Under the pieces are notes generated by a model. That model did no database searches. It saw only the letters and a list, made by a program, of their open reading frames with translations, and was not told the origin of the DNA. The position numbers and the translations under genes were made by a program. A stretch of DNA of 14,566 bases from Candidatus Limnocylindria bacterium (GTDB taxonomy: Bacteria; Chloroflexota; Limnocylindria; QHBO01), in assembly GCA_030146365.1 (NCBI GenBank), contig JASLBU010000190.1, forward strand, positions 1 to 14,566, given 5' to 3'. Position 1 is the first letter of the stretch. Each line of letters starts with the position of its first letter. Positions 1 to 6,779 of this stretch are shown in pieces.

Positions 1-324
1 TTCACGCTGAACGGCCTGGGGTACGCCGGCCTGGCCGCCCTGATCGTGATCGGTGCCGCTGCCCCGATGCCGATCGTCCAGCGCTTCGCCTGGTTCCCGC
101 GCCTCGCCCTCGTCGGCTACACCGCCATGACGATCGCCGGATACCTGGTGATGGGCCCCTACTTCACCCTGGGCTTCATCGCCAAGGGCATCGAGGCCGT
201 CCTCATCGCGCTGGTGGTCGTGGATGTCATCCGCGTCTACGGCAGCCCGATGGGCCTGGTCCGCAACGCCATCAGCTCGGTCGCCCCGATCCTGCCCGAG
301 CGCATGCGCGGCCTGGCCGCCTGA
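1..324 (+). CDS. Small multi-pass membrane protein, 5' end cut by window
   Basis: The reading frame is open from base 1 to the TGA at 322-324, so the start lies upstream of the window. The visible 107 residues are almost entirely hydrophobic. Three likely membrane segments lie at about residues 6-24, 32-55 and 57-80, followed by a short polar tail rich in Arg and Pro. One more membrane segment is probably missing at the N-terminus. I do not recognise a named family with certainty; the look is that of a small conserved integral membrane protein of about 120-140 residues. No catalytic motif is visible. The next gene, a cupredoxin lipoprotein, follows on the same strand after a 73-base gap with a strong hairpin, so the two may be read together, but a shared function is only inference. 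Confidence 0.7.
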   Translation, partial: FTLNGLGYAGLAALIVIGAAAPMPIVQRFAWFPRLALVGYTAMTIAGYLVMGPYFTLGFIAKGIEAVLIALVVVDVIRVYGSPMGLVRNAISSVAPILPERMRGLAA

Positions 325-342
325 CCCACACCGCATCATCCC

Positions 343-376
343 GCCGGCGGGCCACTCGACGGCCCGCCGGCTTTCT
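343..376 (+). terminator. Hairpin, terminator or attenuator after the membrane protein gene
   Basis: A perfect 11-bp stem (343-353 with 361-371) encloses a 7-base loop and is followed by TTTCTG. The T-run is weak for an intrinsic terminator. It sits only a few bases before the Shine-Dalgarno sequence of the cupredoxin gene, and no promoter is obvious between the two genes. Partial termination or stabilisation of a processed transcript end is as likely as full termination. Confidence 0.6.
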
Positions 377-397
377 GCTGAAAGGAACCTGATCACC

Positions 398-781
398 ATG
401 AAGCCGATGCGCCTGGCGCTCCTGGCCGTCGTCCTCACCGCCGTTCTCGCCGCCTGCGGCTCCTCGACCGGCGACCCCGGCTCGGATGCACCCGCCACGG
501 GAGACGTGACCGTCACAGCCGCCGACATGGCGTTCGCTCCGGGGACCGCGACCGTGACATCGGCCGGCGAGGTCTTCACGATCGCCTTCACCAACGAGGA
601 CGCGATGCCGCACAACATCGCCATCTACACCGACGAGTCGAAGTCGGAGAAGCTGTTCGAGGGGGAGATGGTGACCGACGGATCGCTGGTCTACGAGATT
701 CCGGCCCTCGACGCAGGCGAGTACTTCTTCGACTGCTCGCTCCATCCCGACATGGTCGGCACCCTCGTCGTGGAGGGCTGA
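398..781 (+). CDS. Cupredoxin-domain lipoprotein (type 1 copper protein)
   Basis: This 127-residue secreted lipoprotein probably carries electrons or binds copper on the outer face of the membrane. Residues 1-19 are a signal peptide and the lipobox LAAC puts the lipidated Cys at residue 20. A short Gly/Ser/Pro/Asp linker follows. The remaining residues form a plastocyanin/azurin-like domain with a complete type 1 copper ligand set: His72 (in MPHNI), Cys113, His116 and Met119 (C-x2-H-x2-M). The start ATG at 398 is supported by AAAGGA at 381-386 and by the signal peptide beginning right there; an upstream in-frame extension has no signal-like or domain sequence. The partner could be an oxidase or nitrite/N2O reductase, but none is in the window. 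A strong hairpin follows the stop. The fold and copper site are confident; the redox partner is unknown. Confidence 0.92.
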   Translation: MKPMRLALLAVVLTAVLAACGSSTGDPGSDAPATGDVTVTAADMAFAPGTATVTSAGEVFTIAFTNEDAMPHNIAIYTDESKSEKLFEGEMVTDGSLVYEIPALDAGEYFFDCSLHPDMVGTLVVEG

Positions 782-807
782 CCGCCGGTCCCCCCGACGA
801 TTGCGCA

Positions 808-840
808 GCGCCCCGTCCGGTCCGGGACGGGGCGCTTCTT
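808..840 (+). terminator. Rho-independent terminator after the cupredoxin gene
   Basis: A perfect 11-bp GC-rich stem (808-818 with 825-835) with a 6-base loop is followed by TTCTT. It lies between the convergent cupredoxin and cyclase-regulator genes. The T-rich side is on the + strand. On the - strand no T-run follows, so it should work best for the cupredoxin transcript. Confidence 0.75.
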
Positions 841-852
841 CGTGTCCGGCCG

Positions 853-2088
853 TCAGGCCAGCTTGTGCTCTACGGCGTACAGGGCGGCCTGCGTCCGCGA
901 GGCAAGCCCGAGCTTGCCCAGGATGTTGCTCACGTGGGTCCGGGCGGTTCGCTCCGTGATGCCCAGCTCGTAGGCGATCTCCTTGTTCGAGGCGCCCTTG
1001 GCCAGCTGGGAGAGGACCTCCTTCTCGCGGCCGGTGAGCGGCTCGATGGGCTCGGCGTCCCTGCGGGCGCGGAGCCGCTGGGCGAGCAGGCGGGACACGG
1101 CCGGATCGAGGTGCACCTCGCCGTTGTAGGCGGCCCGGATGGCCTGGGCGACTTCCTCGGCCTCCGCATCCTTGAGCAGGTATCCGGATGCGCCGGCCTC
1201 CAGGGCGGACGTGACCTTCTCCTCCTCGATGAACGAGGTGACCGCCACGATCTCGATCTCGGGGTGCGCCTGCTTGATGGCGGCGATGGCCTCCAGCCCA
1301 CCCATCTCGGGCATCAGCAGGTCCATGAGGATCACGTCGGGCGCCAGCCGGTCCGCGGCGGCCACTCCCTCCCGGCCGTTCTCCGCCTCCCCGACGACGT
1401 CGAAGTCCTTCAACAGCTCCAGGAAGCCGCGAAGCCCCCGTCGGACGACCGCGTGGTCGTCCACCAACAGCACCCGAATCGGTCCGTCTTCGTCACTCAC
1501 GGTCTCGGTCCCCTGCATCGCGATCACGTCGGGCGACTGGACCTCGGCCGGTCGCGCGCGGGAAGTATGCACCAGCGCGAACACGCGTTCGGGCTCTGGG
1601 ACGTCTCGCAGCCGCTGCGCGCCGAGGTCGCGCAGGACCGCCCCTTCGGGCAGCTCTCCCTCGAGGGCGTCGACCGTGCTGCCGGCGAGGAGCGTCTCCC
1701 CACCGTTTGCCAGCGCCTGTAGTCGGGCGGCGCGAAACAGCGGACGGCCGTAGTAGCGGTCGTCGCGCTCCTCGACCTCGCCGCTGACCAGCGCGATGCG
1801 GATGCGAAGCCGGCCGACCTCGCCCCATGTCTCGTCGCCGATGGCGAGCTGGAGCTCGTCGGCAGCCGCGACTGCCTCGCGGGCGTCGGGAAAGCTGGCG
1901 TACGCCCCGTCCCCGATGCGCTCGAAGATCCGCCCACCGTGGGCTGCCGCGATGTCCCTGGTGATGTCGTGGTACCGCGCGAGCGCGGTGCTCGCGGCCG
2001 CACCGTGCCGTTCCGTGAGGCGCGTGCTGCCCTCGACGTCGGCGAACAGGAAGGTGAGTCGGCGCAGTGACGCGCCGGGCGGCTCCAT
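853..2088 (-). CDS. Cyclase-like domain fused to NarL/LuxR-type response regulator
   Basis: This 411-residue protein has three domains. Residues about 9-170 are a class III nucleotide cyclase homology domain (FADVEGST start). Residues 204-325 are a receiver with acid pair Asp210/Asp211, phospho-acceptor Asp256, Thr284 and Lys306. Residues 349-411 are a LuxR/GerE helix-turn-helix, so the protein should bind DNA when phosphorylated. The cyclase domain keeps the two metal Asp (17 and 60) and the Arg122 position, but the adenine-selecting Lys is Glu56 and the transition-state Asn position is Phe118, so catalysis is doubtful. The frame is continuous from the cyclase into the receiver. Met191 or a nearby codon could also start a short regulator-only form. 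ATG 2088 was chosen because TATCCT ends seven bases upstream (leaderless pattern) and the cyclase fold starts just after it. The open frame continues further upstream, but that part overlaps mgtE and looks non-coding. No cognate kinase is adjacent. Confidence 0.88.
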   Translation of the reverse strand: MEPPGASLRRLTFLFADVEGSTRLTERHGAAASTALARYHDITRDIAAAHGGRIFERIGDGAYASFPDAREAVAAADELQLAIGDETWGEVGRLRIRIALVSGEVEERDDRYYGRPLFRAARLQALANGGETLLAGSTVDALEGELPEGAVLRDLGAQRLRDVPEPERVFALVHTSRARPAEVQSPDVIAMQGTETVSDEDGPIRVLLVDDHAVVRRGLRGFLELLKDFDVVGEAENGREGVAAADRLAPDVILMDLLMPEMGGLEAIAAIKQAHPEIEIVAVTSFIEEEKVTSALEAGASGYLLKDAEAEEVAQAIRAAYNGEVHLDPAVSRLLAQRLRARRDAEPIEPLTGREKEVLSQLAKGASNKEIAYELGITERTARTHVSNILGKLGLASRTQAALYAVEHKLA

Positions 2089-2094
2089 CGGCAC

Positions 2095-2100
2095 AGGATA
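2095..2100 (-). promoter_or_regulatory. -10 box of the cyclase-regulator gene, leaderless
   Basis: TATCCT (read on the - strand) is separated by exactly six bases from the ATG at 2088. This puts the expected RNA start at the A of the ATG. No Shine-Dalgarno sequence and no clear -35 box are visible. Confidence 0.55.
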
Positions 2101-2233
2101 CGGCCCGCGTCGGGACGTGACCGGCGGAGGAATGACGTAGCAGCGCGCGGCCAAAGATCGCCCGTTCGGTGGGACCGGCGGCCGTGGAGCCGCGGTCGCC
2201 GTTGGACGACCATGGACGCTCGTCAAGAATGCG

Positions 2234-2242
2234 AAAGGAGGT
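2234..2242 (+). promoter_or_regulatory. Strong Shine-Dalgarno site of the 58-codon ORF
   Basis: AAAGGAGGT lies six bases before the ATG at 2249 and is almost the full anti-16S complement. It is the best ribosome binding site in the window, where most genes have none. A weak promoter candidate, TTGGAC (2202-2207) with a 17-base spacer to AAGAAT (2225-2230), lies just upstream, but the match is poor. Confidence 0.65.
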
Positions 2243-2248
2243 CGGTCG

Positions 2249-2425
2249 ATGAACCCCACGGCCGCCCTGATGCTGTCCCGCTCCACCGAGGCCGATCGCC
2301 GGCGTGAGACCGAACGACGCCGCGATCGGCTCGTCGCCGCCACGCCGACGAGTGGTGACGACGGCGGTCGAGGCAGGTGGCTGCACCGAGTCCCTCTCCT
2401 CCGGCCCGCTCCCGCAAGGCCCTGA
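2249..2425 (+). CDS. Small basic protein of unknown function (58 aa)
   Basis: The 58-residue product starts MNPTAALMLSRS and continues with a highly charged helix-like stretch rich in Arg and Glu (residues 14-27, DRRRETERRRDRL type), then a Gly/Asp-rich turn and a basic, Pro-rich tail. There is no signal peptide, membrane segment or Cys. Support for coding comes from the near-perfect Shine-Dalgarno sequence at ideal spacing and from a G/C-rich third codon position, strongest in the first 20 codons. It sits alone in the gap between the divergent cyclase-regulator and mgtE genes. Short proteins beginning MNP with an Arg/Glu-rich helix are, as I recall, common in high-GC Gram-positive and Chloroflexota genomes, but I cannot name a family. 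The C-terminal third looks less constrained. Function unknown; it could bind nucleic acid or a protein partner. Confidence 0.55.
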   Translation: MNPTAALMLSRSTEADRRRETERRRDRLVAATPTSGDDGGRGRWLHRVPLLRPAPARP

Positions 2426-2493
2426 CAGCCGTCTGAGCACCGCGTACCCCGGTCCCCGCGACCCGGGTGTCGTGCTGTGAACGCCTCGGGGGC

Positions 2494-2499
2494 TATCCT
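2494..2499 (+). promoter_or_regulatory. -10 box of mgtE, leaderless
   Basis: TATCCT is followed by seven bases and then the ATG at 2507, so the transcript should begin at or one base before the start codon. The 81 bases between the small ORF and mgtE show no riboswitch-like structure; an Mg2+ leader would not fit within a leaderless transcript. Confidence 0.6.
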
Positions 2500-2506
2500 C
2501 GGCCCC

Positions 2507-3874
2507 ATGACGCGCCCAACGCTGACCGGCACACCGGACGCCGTGCCGTCCCTGGAGATCGACGAGATCCTCGAGGGCGACGACCTCGAGCTGATCGGAC
2601 GATGGCTGGCCCAGGCGGATGCCGTCGAGATCGCCGACGAGCTGGCGCGCCTGCCCCGTGAGCGTCGGGCCATCCCGTTCCGACTGCTCGGCAAGGACGA
2701 GGCGCTCGAGGTCTTCGAGCTGCTCGACCCGTCGGTGCAGCAGGAGCTGCTCGAGGGGCTGCGCGAGACGAACGTCCGTCAGCTCTTCGAGGCCCTGGAC
2801 CCTGACGACCGGGCGCGCCTGACGGAGGAGATGCCGGCCAAGGTGGCCCGGCGCATGCTCGCCGGCCTGTCACCGGCGGAACGGCAGCTGACCGCGACGC
2901 TGCTCGGGTACCGCGAGGACTCGGCGGGCCGGCTGATGTCCCCCGAGGTGGCGAGCCTGCGGGCCGGGATGACCGCCGCCGAGGCGATCGACCGGCTGCG
3001 GCGCATCGGGCGCTCGGCGGAAACCATCTACGCGCTGCCGGTGACCGACGACCGACGGCGCCTGGTGGGCGTGCTGGGCCTGCGCGATCTCGTGCTCGCG
3101 GAGGCCGATGCGCGGGTCGGCGACCTGATGGACCCCGACGTCTACTCCGCCCGCGTCGACACCGACCAGGAGGAGGTCGCCCGGCTGATGCGTGAGGCGG
3201 ACCTGCTGGCGTTGCCGATCGTCGACACCGAGGACCGGCTGGTGGGCATCGTGACGGTCGACGATGCCATGGAGGTCCTCGAGGAGGAGGAGACGGAAGA
3301 CGTCGCCCGGGCCGGCGGTGCCGAGCCGCTGCGCCGTCCGTACCTCGCCACGTCGATCCTCCAGATCGCGCGCTCCCGCGTCGTGTGGCTCGTGTTCCTG
3401 ATCGTGGCCGCGACCCTCACGGTCAACGTGCTCCAGGTCTTCGAGGAGGACCTGACCAAGGTCGTCGCCCTGGCCCTGTTCATTCCGCTCGTCATCGGGA
3501 CCGGTGGCAACACCGGGGCGCAGGCGGCCACCACGGTGACGCGAGCGCTGGCCGTCGGAGAGGTCAGGCTGGGCGATCTCGGGGTGGTGATCCTGCGGGA
3601 GGCCAGGGTCGGCCTGCTCCTCGGGGCGATGCTCGCGATCCTCGCGTTCGGGCCGGCCGCGTTCTTCGCCGACCGCGACATCGCCGTTGTGGTGAGCGTG
3701 ACCCTCGTCGTCGTCTGCACCCTGGCGGCCTTCGTCGGCTCGCTGCTGCCACTGGTCGCGCGTCGCGTGGGTGTCGACCCGGCGGTGATGAGCGCCCCGT
3801 TCATCACCACGCTGGTGGATGCGTCCGGCCTGATCGTGTACTTCCTGGTCGCGCGGGTGGTGTTGGGCCTGTGA
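2507..3874 (+). CDS. mgtE: Magnesium transporter MgtE
   Basis: The 455-residue protein is a Mg2+-selective channel of the inner membrane, gated by cytosolic Mg2+. Residues about 15-135 are the acidic MgtE N-domain. Two CBS domains follow (about 140-200 and 205-262), then the connecting helix and five membrane segments from about residue 290. The pore signature IGTGGNTGAQ is at 330-339, and Asp438 in TTLVDASG matches the pore Asp of the family. Length is usual for MgtE (about 450). ATG 2507 was chosen over a GTG 30 bases upstream because the TATCCT box lies between the two and would otherwise sit inside the coding region. The stop overlaps the start of tag by four bases (GTGA), so the two genes are translated from one message. 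Confidence 0.95.
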   Translation: MTRPTLTGTPDAVPSLEIDEILEGDDLELIGRWLAQADAVEIADELARLPRERRAIPFRLLGKDEALEVFELLDPSVQQELLEGLRETNVRQLFEALDPDDRARLTEEMPAKVARRMLAGLSPAERQLTATLLGYREDSAGRLMSPEVASLRAGMTAAEAIDRLRRIGRSAETIYALPVTDDRRRLVGVLGLRDLVLAEADARVGDLMDPDVYSARVDTDQEEVARLMREADLLALPIVDTEDRLVGIVTVDDAMEVLEEEETEDVARAGGAEPLRRPYLATSILQIARSRVVWLVFLIVAATLTVNVLQVFEEDLTKVVALALFIPLVIGTGGNTGAQAATTVTRALAVGEVRLGDLGVVILREARVGLLLGAMLAILAFGPAAFFADRDIAVVVSVTLVVVCTLAAFVGSLLPLVARRVGVDPAVMSAPFITTLVDASGLIVYFLVARVVLGL

Positions 3875-4443
3875 GCGATCCGGCCGAACGCTGTCCGTGG
3901 GCGGGCAGCGACCCGCTGTACGTGGCGTATCACGACACGGAGTGGGGCATCCCGATCCGGGATTCCCCCCGGCTCTTCGAGCTTCTCTGTCTCGAGGGAG
4001 CGCAGGCCGGCCTGGCGTGGATCACGATCCTGCGCAAGCGGCAGGGCTACCGGGAGGCGTTCGACCACTTCGATCCGCAGCTGATCGCTGCGTACGGTGA
4101 CGACGACCGGGCGCGCCTTCTCGACGATGCCCGCATCGTGCGCAACCGAGCGAAGGTGGACGCGTTCATCGGCAACGCGCGGGCGTACCTGGCGACGGAC
4201 GACTTCTCCGGGCTCCTGTGGGGGTTCGTCGATGGCGAGCCGATCGTCAATGCGTGGCGGGCCATGGACGAGGTGCCCGCGGAGACCGACCGATCCGCCG
4301 CCATGTCGAAGGAGCTGCGGCGCCGCGGATTCCGCTTCGTGGGACCCACGATCTGCTACGCCTTGATGCAATCGGCGGGGCTGGTCGACGACCACCTGGT
4401 GAGCTGCATGCGCCACACGTCGAATCGGCGTGCCGCCTCATGA
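3871..4443 (+). CDS. tag: DNA-3-methyladenine glycosylase I
   Basis: The 190-residue enzyme removes 3-methyladenine from alkylated DNA as the first step of base excision repair. It matches E. coli Tag (187 residues) closely in layout. The zinc ligands are Cys8, His21, His175 and Cys179. The opening RCPWAGSDPLYVAYHD block and the ELLCLEGAQAGLAW block (Glu42, Gln46, Trp50) form the base pocket. The GTG start at 3871 overlaps the mgtE stop (GTGA), has no separate ribosome site and puts the first zinc Cys at the expected distance from the N-terminus, so translation is probably coupled to mgtE. The pairing of a Mg2+ channel with an alkylation repair enzyme has no obvious functional reason. Identification is secure. 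Confidence 0.95.
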   Translation: MSDPAERCPWAGSDPLYVAYHDTEWGIPIRDSPRLFELLCLEGAQAGLAWITILRKRQGYREAFDHFDPQLIAAYGDDDRARLLDDARIVRNRAKVDAFIGNARAYLATDDFSGLLWGFVDGEPIVNAWRAMDEVPAETDRSAAMSKELRRRGFRFVGPTICYALMQSAGLVDDHLVSCMRHTSNRRAAS

Positions 4444-4479
4444 CCGAACGCTTGCTCGCCGTGGCACGCTACGTGCTGA

Positions 4480-4509
4480 ATTCCCGGCACTCGTTGCCTG
4501 CCCGGGAAT
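4480..4509 (+). repeat. Inverted repeat overlapping the kinase start codon
   Basis: ATTCCCGG (4480-4487) and CCGGGAAT (4502-4509) are perfect 8-base complements with a 14-base loop. The right arm includes the first two bases of the presumed ATG of the histidine kinase gene. In RNA this hairpin could hide the start; in DNA it could be an operator. It may also be chance. Confidence 0.35.
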
Positions 4510-6403
4510 GACTGCGCTCCAGCTGATCTCGACGCTGAACCAGGTCCTGTTCATCGGCCTGTTCGTGGTCGTCCTGCGCCGCGCCCTGCGGCAGCCGAGC
4601 CGCGCGCACTACGACACGGCGCTGCTGTTCGGCTCGATCGCCACCGTGGTCACCGTCGGCCGGGTCGCGGACTGGACCGGGCTGTCCGGCAGCCCCGGCA
4701 TCACGGCAGTCACGCTGGTGCTGCTGAACGTCGCCCCCTTCGCGATGCTTCGCCTGGTGGAGGACTTCCGCGGCACGCCGCGCTGGGCCCAGGTCGCCGG
4801 TGGTGCCGCGTTCCTCGGCGTCGGCATCCTGTCGGTCGTTGCCTACCCATCGATGCCGGACCTGGTCGAGCTGGCGACGATCGCGTTCTTCGGGGCCGTC
4901 GGGGGCTACGCCGCCATCGCCTTCGCCGCCGAGGCGAAGCGGACACGTGGGATCACGCAGCGCCGCATGACGGCGGTCGCCATCGGCGCGGGAACCTTCA
5001 TCGGCGCGGTGGTCACGCTCTTCGTCGGGGCGCTCGTCCCGGCCGGCGAGGCGCTGAGCGTGGTGGCACAGCTCGCTGCCCTCGCGGCGGTGGTCGCGTT
5101 CTTCATCGGGTTCGCGCCGCCGTCGTGGATTCGCCGGGCGTGGCGGGAGCCGGACCTGCGCGGCTTCCTGGAGCGGTCCGTTCGCCTTGCCGGCGTTCCG
5201 GACGATCACGCCGCCCTCACGGAGCTCCAGCAGGCCGCTGCCACGGCCTTCGGCGCCACCGGGGCGTCGGTGGGCGTGGCCGACGCGGAGCGCGGGGTCA
5301 TCGCGTACGTGAGTGCCGGCGGCGACTGGGTCGAATATCCGTCGGACGCCTTCATCGCCGGCCGGGCGTTCACCGAGCAGCGTCGGCAGGTGACGCTGGA
5401 CGCCGCGCAGGAGGATCCGGAGCATGCCGCCGCGTACGTCGGCGCGGGCGCGCGCACCGTGATCGCCGCGCCGATCACCACGGACGATCGCCGCATCGGC
5501 GTCCTCAGCGTGTACGCGGAGCGCGAGCCGATCTTCGTCGAGGACGACCTGTGGCTGCTGGAGCTCCTCGCCGATCAGGCGGCGGTGCTTCTGGAGGCCC
5601 GCACGCTGACGGCGCACGCCAGCGAGCTCCGCAGCCGCGAAGACGCCGCGCACCTCAAGGAGGAGTTCCTGTCGGCGGCCGCGCACGACCTGCGGACGCC
5701 GCTGACCGTGGTCCTCGGCCAGGCGGAGCTGCTCGAGCGGCGCCTCGCCCGCGACCCGGAGGCTCGCATCGACGCGGCCAGCGTCGGTCGCATCGTCCGG
5801 GAGTCGCGCCGCCTGCGAGACCTCATCAGCGAGCTGCTGGACGCACAGCGGCTGGAGCAGGGCCGTGCCATTGGTGACCTGGTGCCCGCCGACCTCCTGG
5901 GCCTCGTGGACGGCGTCCGTGATCGGCATGCCGCCGGCGGCGCGCGCGTGGACGTCGAGGACGCCGACGAGCCGGTGATCGCCGCGGTCGACCGGGCACG
6001 GATCGAGCAGGTCCTCGAGAACCTGGTCGAGAACGCGCTCAAGTATGGGCAGCGGCGTCAGGCACCGCTCATCACGGTCGTCCGCGGGCCGGCGGAGGCC
6101 ACGGTCTCGGTCATCGACCACGGCATGGGAATCCCCGACGCGGAGCGCGGCCGGATCTTCGAACGCTTCTTCCGCGCGTCCAACGCGCAATCGGTCACCG
6201 ACACCGGGCTCGGCCTCGGCCTGTACATCTGCCGGCGGATCATCGAGGAGCACGGCGGTCGCATCTGGCACGAGCCCACGCCGGGCGGCGGCAGCACGTT
6301 TGCATTCAGCCTGCCGCTCGTGGCCCATGAGCCGGCGCCGGCGATCGCCGGTGAGGAGTCGGCGTGGCCAGCGCAGCTGGAGCCACGGGGCGCGGATGCC
6401 TGA
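4508..6403 (+). CDS. Membrane histidine kinase with 7-TM region and GAF domain
   Basis: The 631-residue sensor kinase should autophosphorylate on His393 and pass phosphate to the receiver encoded next to it. Seven hydrophobic segments span about residues 5-205. A GAF-type domain (about 222-368) may bind a small ligand. The HisKA H-box is FLSAAAHDLRTPLT (His393). The ATPase domain shows the N box with Asn509 (ENALKYG), the G1 box DHGMGIPD starting at Asp537, the RFFRA F box and the GLGLGL G2 box. All catalytic boxes are intact. ATG 4508 gives a first membrane segment right after the start. A 26-residue upstream extension from a GTG would overlap tag and adds only polar sequence. No good ribosome site is seen; the ATG sits in an inverted repeat. 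The ligand is unknown. Confidence 0.9.
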   Translation: MTALQLISTLNQVLFIGLFVVVLRRALRQPSRAHYDTALLFGSIATVVTVGRVADWTGLSGSPGITAVTLVLLNVAPFAMLRLVEDFRGTPRWAQVAGGAAFLGVGILSVVAYPSMPDLVELATIAFFGAVGGYAAIAFAAEAKRTRGITQRRMTAVAIGAGTFIGAVVTLFVGALVPAGEALSVVAQLAALAAVVAFFIGFAPPSWIRRAWREPDLRGFLERSVRLAGVPDDHAALTELQQAAATAFGATGASVGVADAERGVIAYVSAGGDWVEYPSDAFIAGRAFTEQRRQVTLDAAQEDPEHAAAYVGAGARTVIAAPITTDDRRIGVLSVYAEREPIFVEDDLWLLELLADQAAVLLEARTLTAHASELRSREDAAHLKEEFLSAAAHDLRTPLTVVLGQAELLERRLARDPEARIDAASVGRIVRESRRLRDLISELLDAQRLEQGRAIGDLVPADLLGLVDGVRDRHAAGGARVDVEDADEPVIAAVDRARIEQVLENLVENALKYGQRRQAPLITVVRGPAEATVSVIDHGMGIPDAERGRIFERFFRASNAQSVTDTGLGLGLYICRRIIEEHGGRIWHEPTPGGGSTFAFSLPLVAHEPAPAIAGEESAWPAQLEPRGADA

Positions 6404-6779
6404 CGCGCGCGTCCTCGTCGTGGACGACGAGCCGGATATCCGGGCCACCGTCTCTGCGATGCTCGAGATCGAGGGCTACGCCGTCGAGGAGGCGATGCAC
6501 GGCGCGGCCGCCCTCGAGCTCATCGAGACGGACCCGCCCGACATCATCCTGCTTGACATGCGAATGCCGGTCCTGGACGGCTGGGGCTTCGCCGAGCAGA
6601 TGCGCGTGCGCGGGCACGCGATCCCGATCGTCGTGATGACCGCCGCGCGTGATGCGGCCCGCTGGGCCGCCGAGATCGCCGCCACGGCCTTCATCGCCAA
6701 GCCGTTCGGCTACGACGACCTGATCGGCGCCGTGGAGGAGGCGCGAGGATCGACCGGGCCGGGGACCGCTCCGCCCTAG
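6396..6779 (+). CDS. Single-domain response regulator (receiver only)
   Basis: The 127-residue protein is a CheY-like receiver without an output domain. The acid pair is Asp10/Asp11, the phospho-acceptor Asp54 (in LLDMRMP), the switch Thr82 and the conserved Lys102. The last 10 residues are a Gly/Pro tail. It overlaps the kinase gene by eight bases (ATG inside the kinase's last codons), so it is almost certainly the kinase's partner. Without a DNA-binding domain it must act by protein contact or as a phosphate relay or sink. A downstream regulator is not in this operon; the cyclase-REC-HTH gene about 4 kb away has its own receiver. The stop TAG shares the CTAG palindrome with the stop of the convergent gene. 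Confidence 0.92.
   Translation: MPDARVLVVDDEPDIRATVSAMLEIEGYAVEEAMHGAAALELIETDPPDIILLDMRMPVLDGWGFAEQMRVRGHAIPIVVMTAARDAARWAAEIAATAFIAKPFGYDDLIGAVEEARGSTGPGTAPP

Noticed and set aside
2223..2417. 64-codon frame on the - strand opposite the 58-codon ORF
   Set aside because: It has no ribosome site or leaderless box, and its sequence is basic low-complexity; the + strand frame has much better start signals.
2426..2506. Mg2+ riboswitch or leader upstream of mgtE
   Set aside because: The -10 box lies directly at the start codon, so no leader RNA is expected; only a weak, mismatched hairpin near 2445-2470 is visible.
2089..2694. In-frame N-terminal extension of the cyclase-regulator up to 2694 on the - strand
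   Set aside because: It overlaps the start of mgtE and the 58-codon ORF, is rich in Arg/Ser/Pro without domain sequence, and the TATCCT box at 2095-2100 would lie inside it.
3142..4416. Long open frame on the - strand opposite mgtE and tag
   Set aside because: The two + strand genes are secure by motif; the antisense product is low-complexity Arg/Thr/Ser sequence.
4469..6448. Long open frame on the - strand opposite the histidine kinase (about 660 codons)
   Set aside because: It is a mirror of the GC-rich kinase gene; its product has no recognisable domain, while the + strand shows all kinase boxes.
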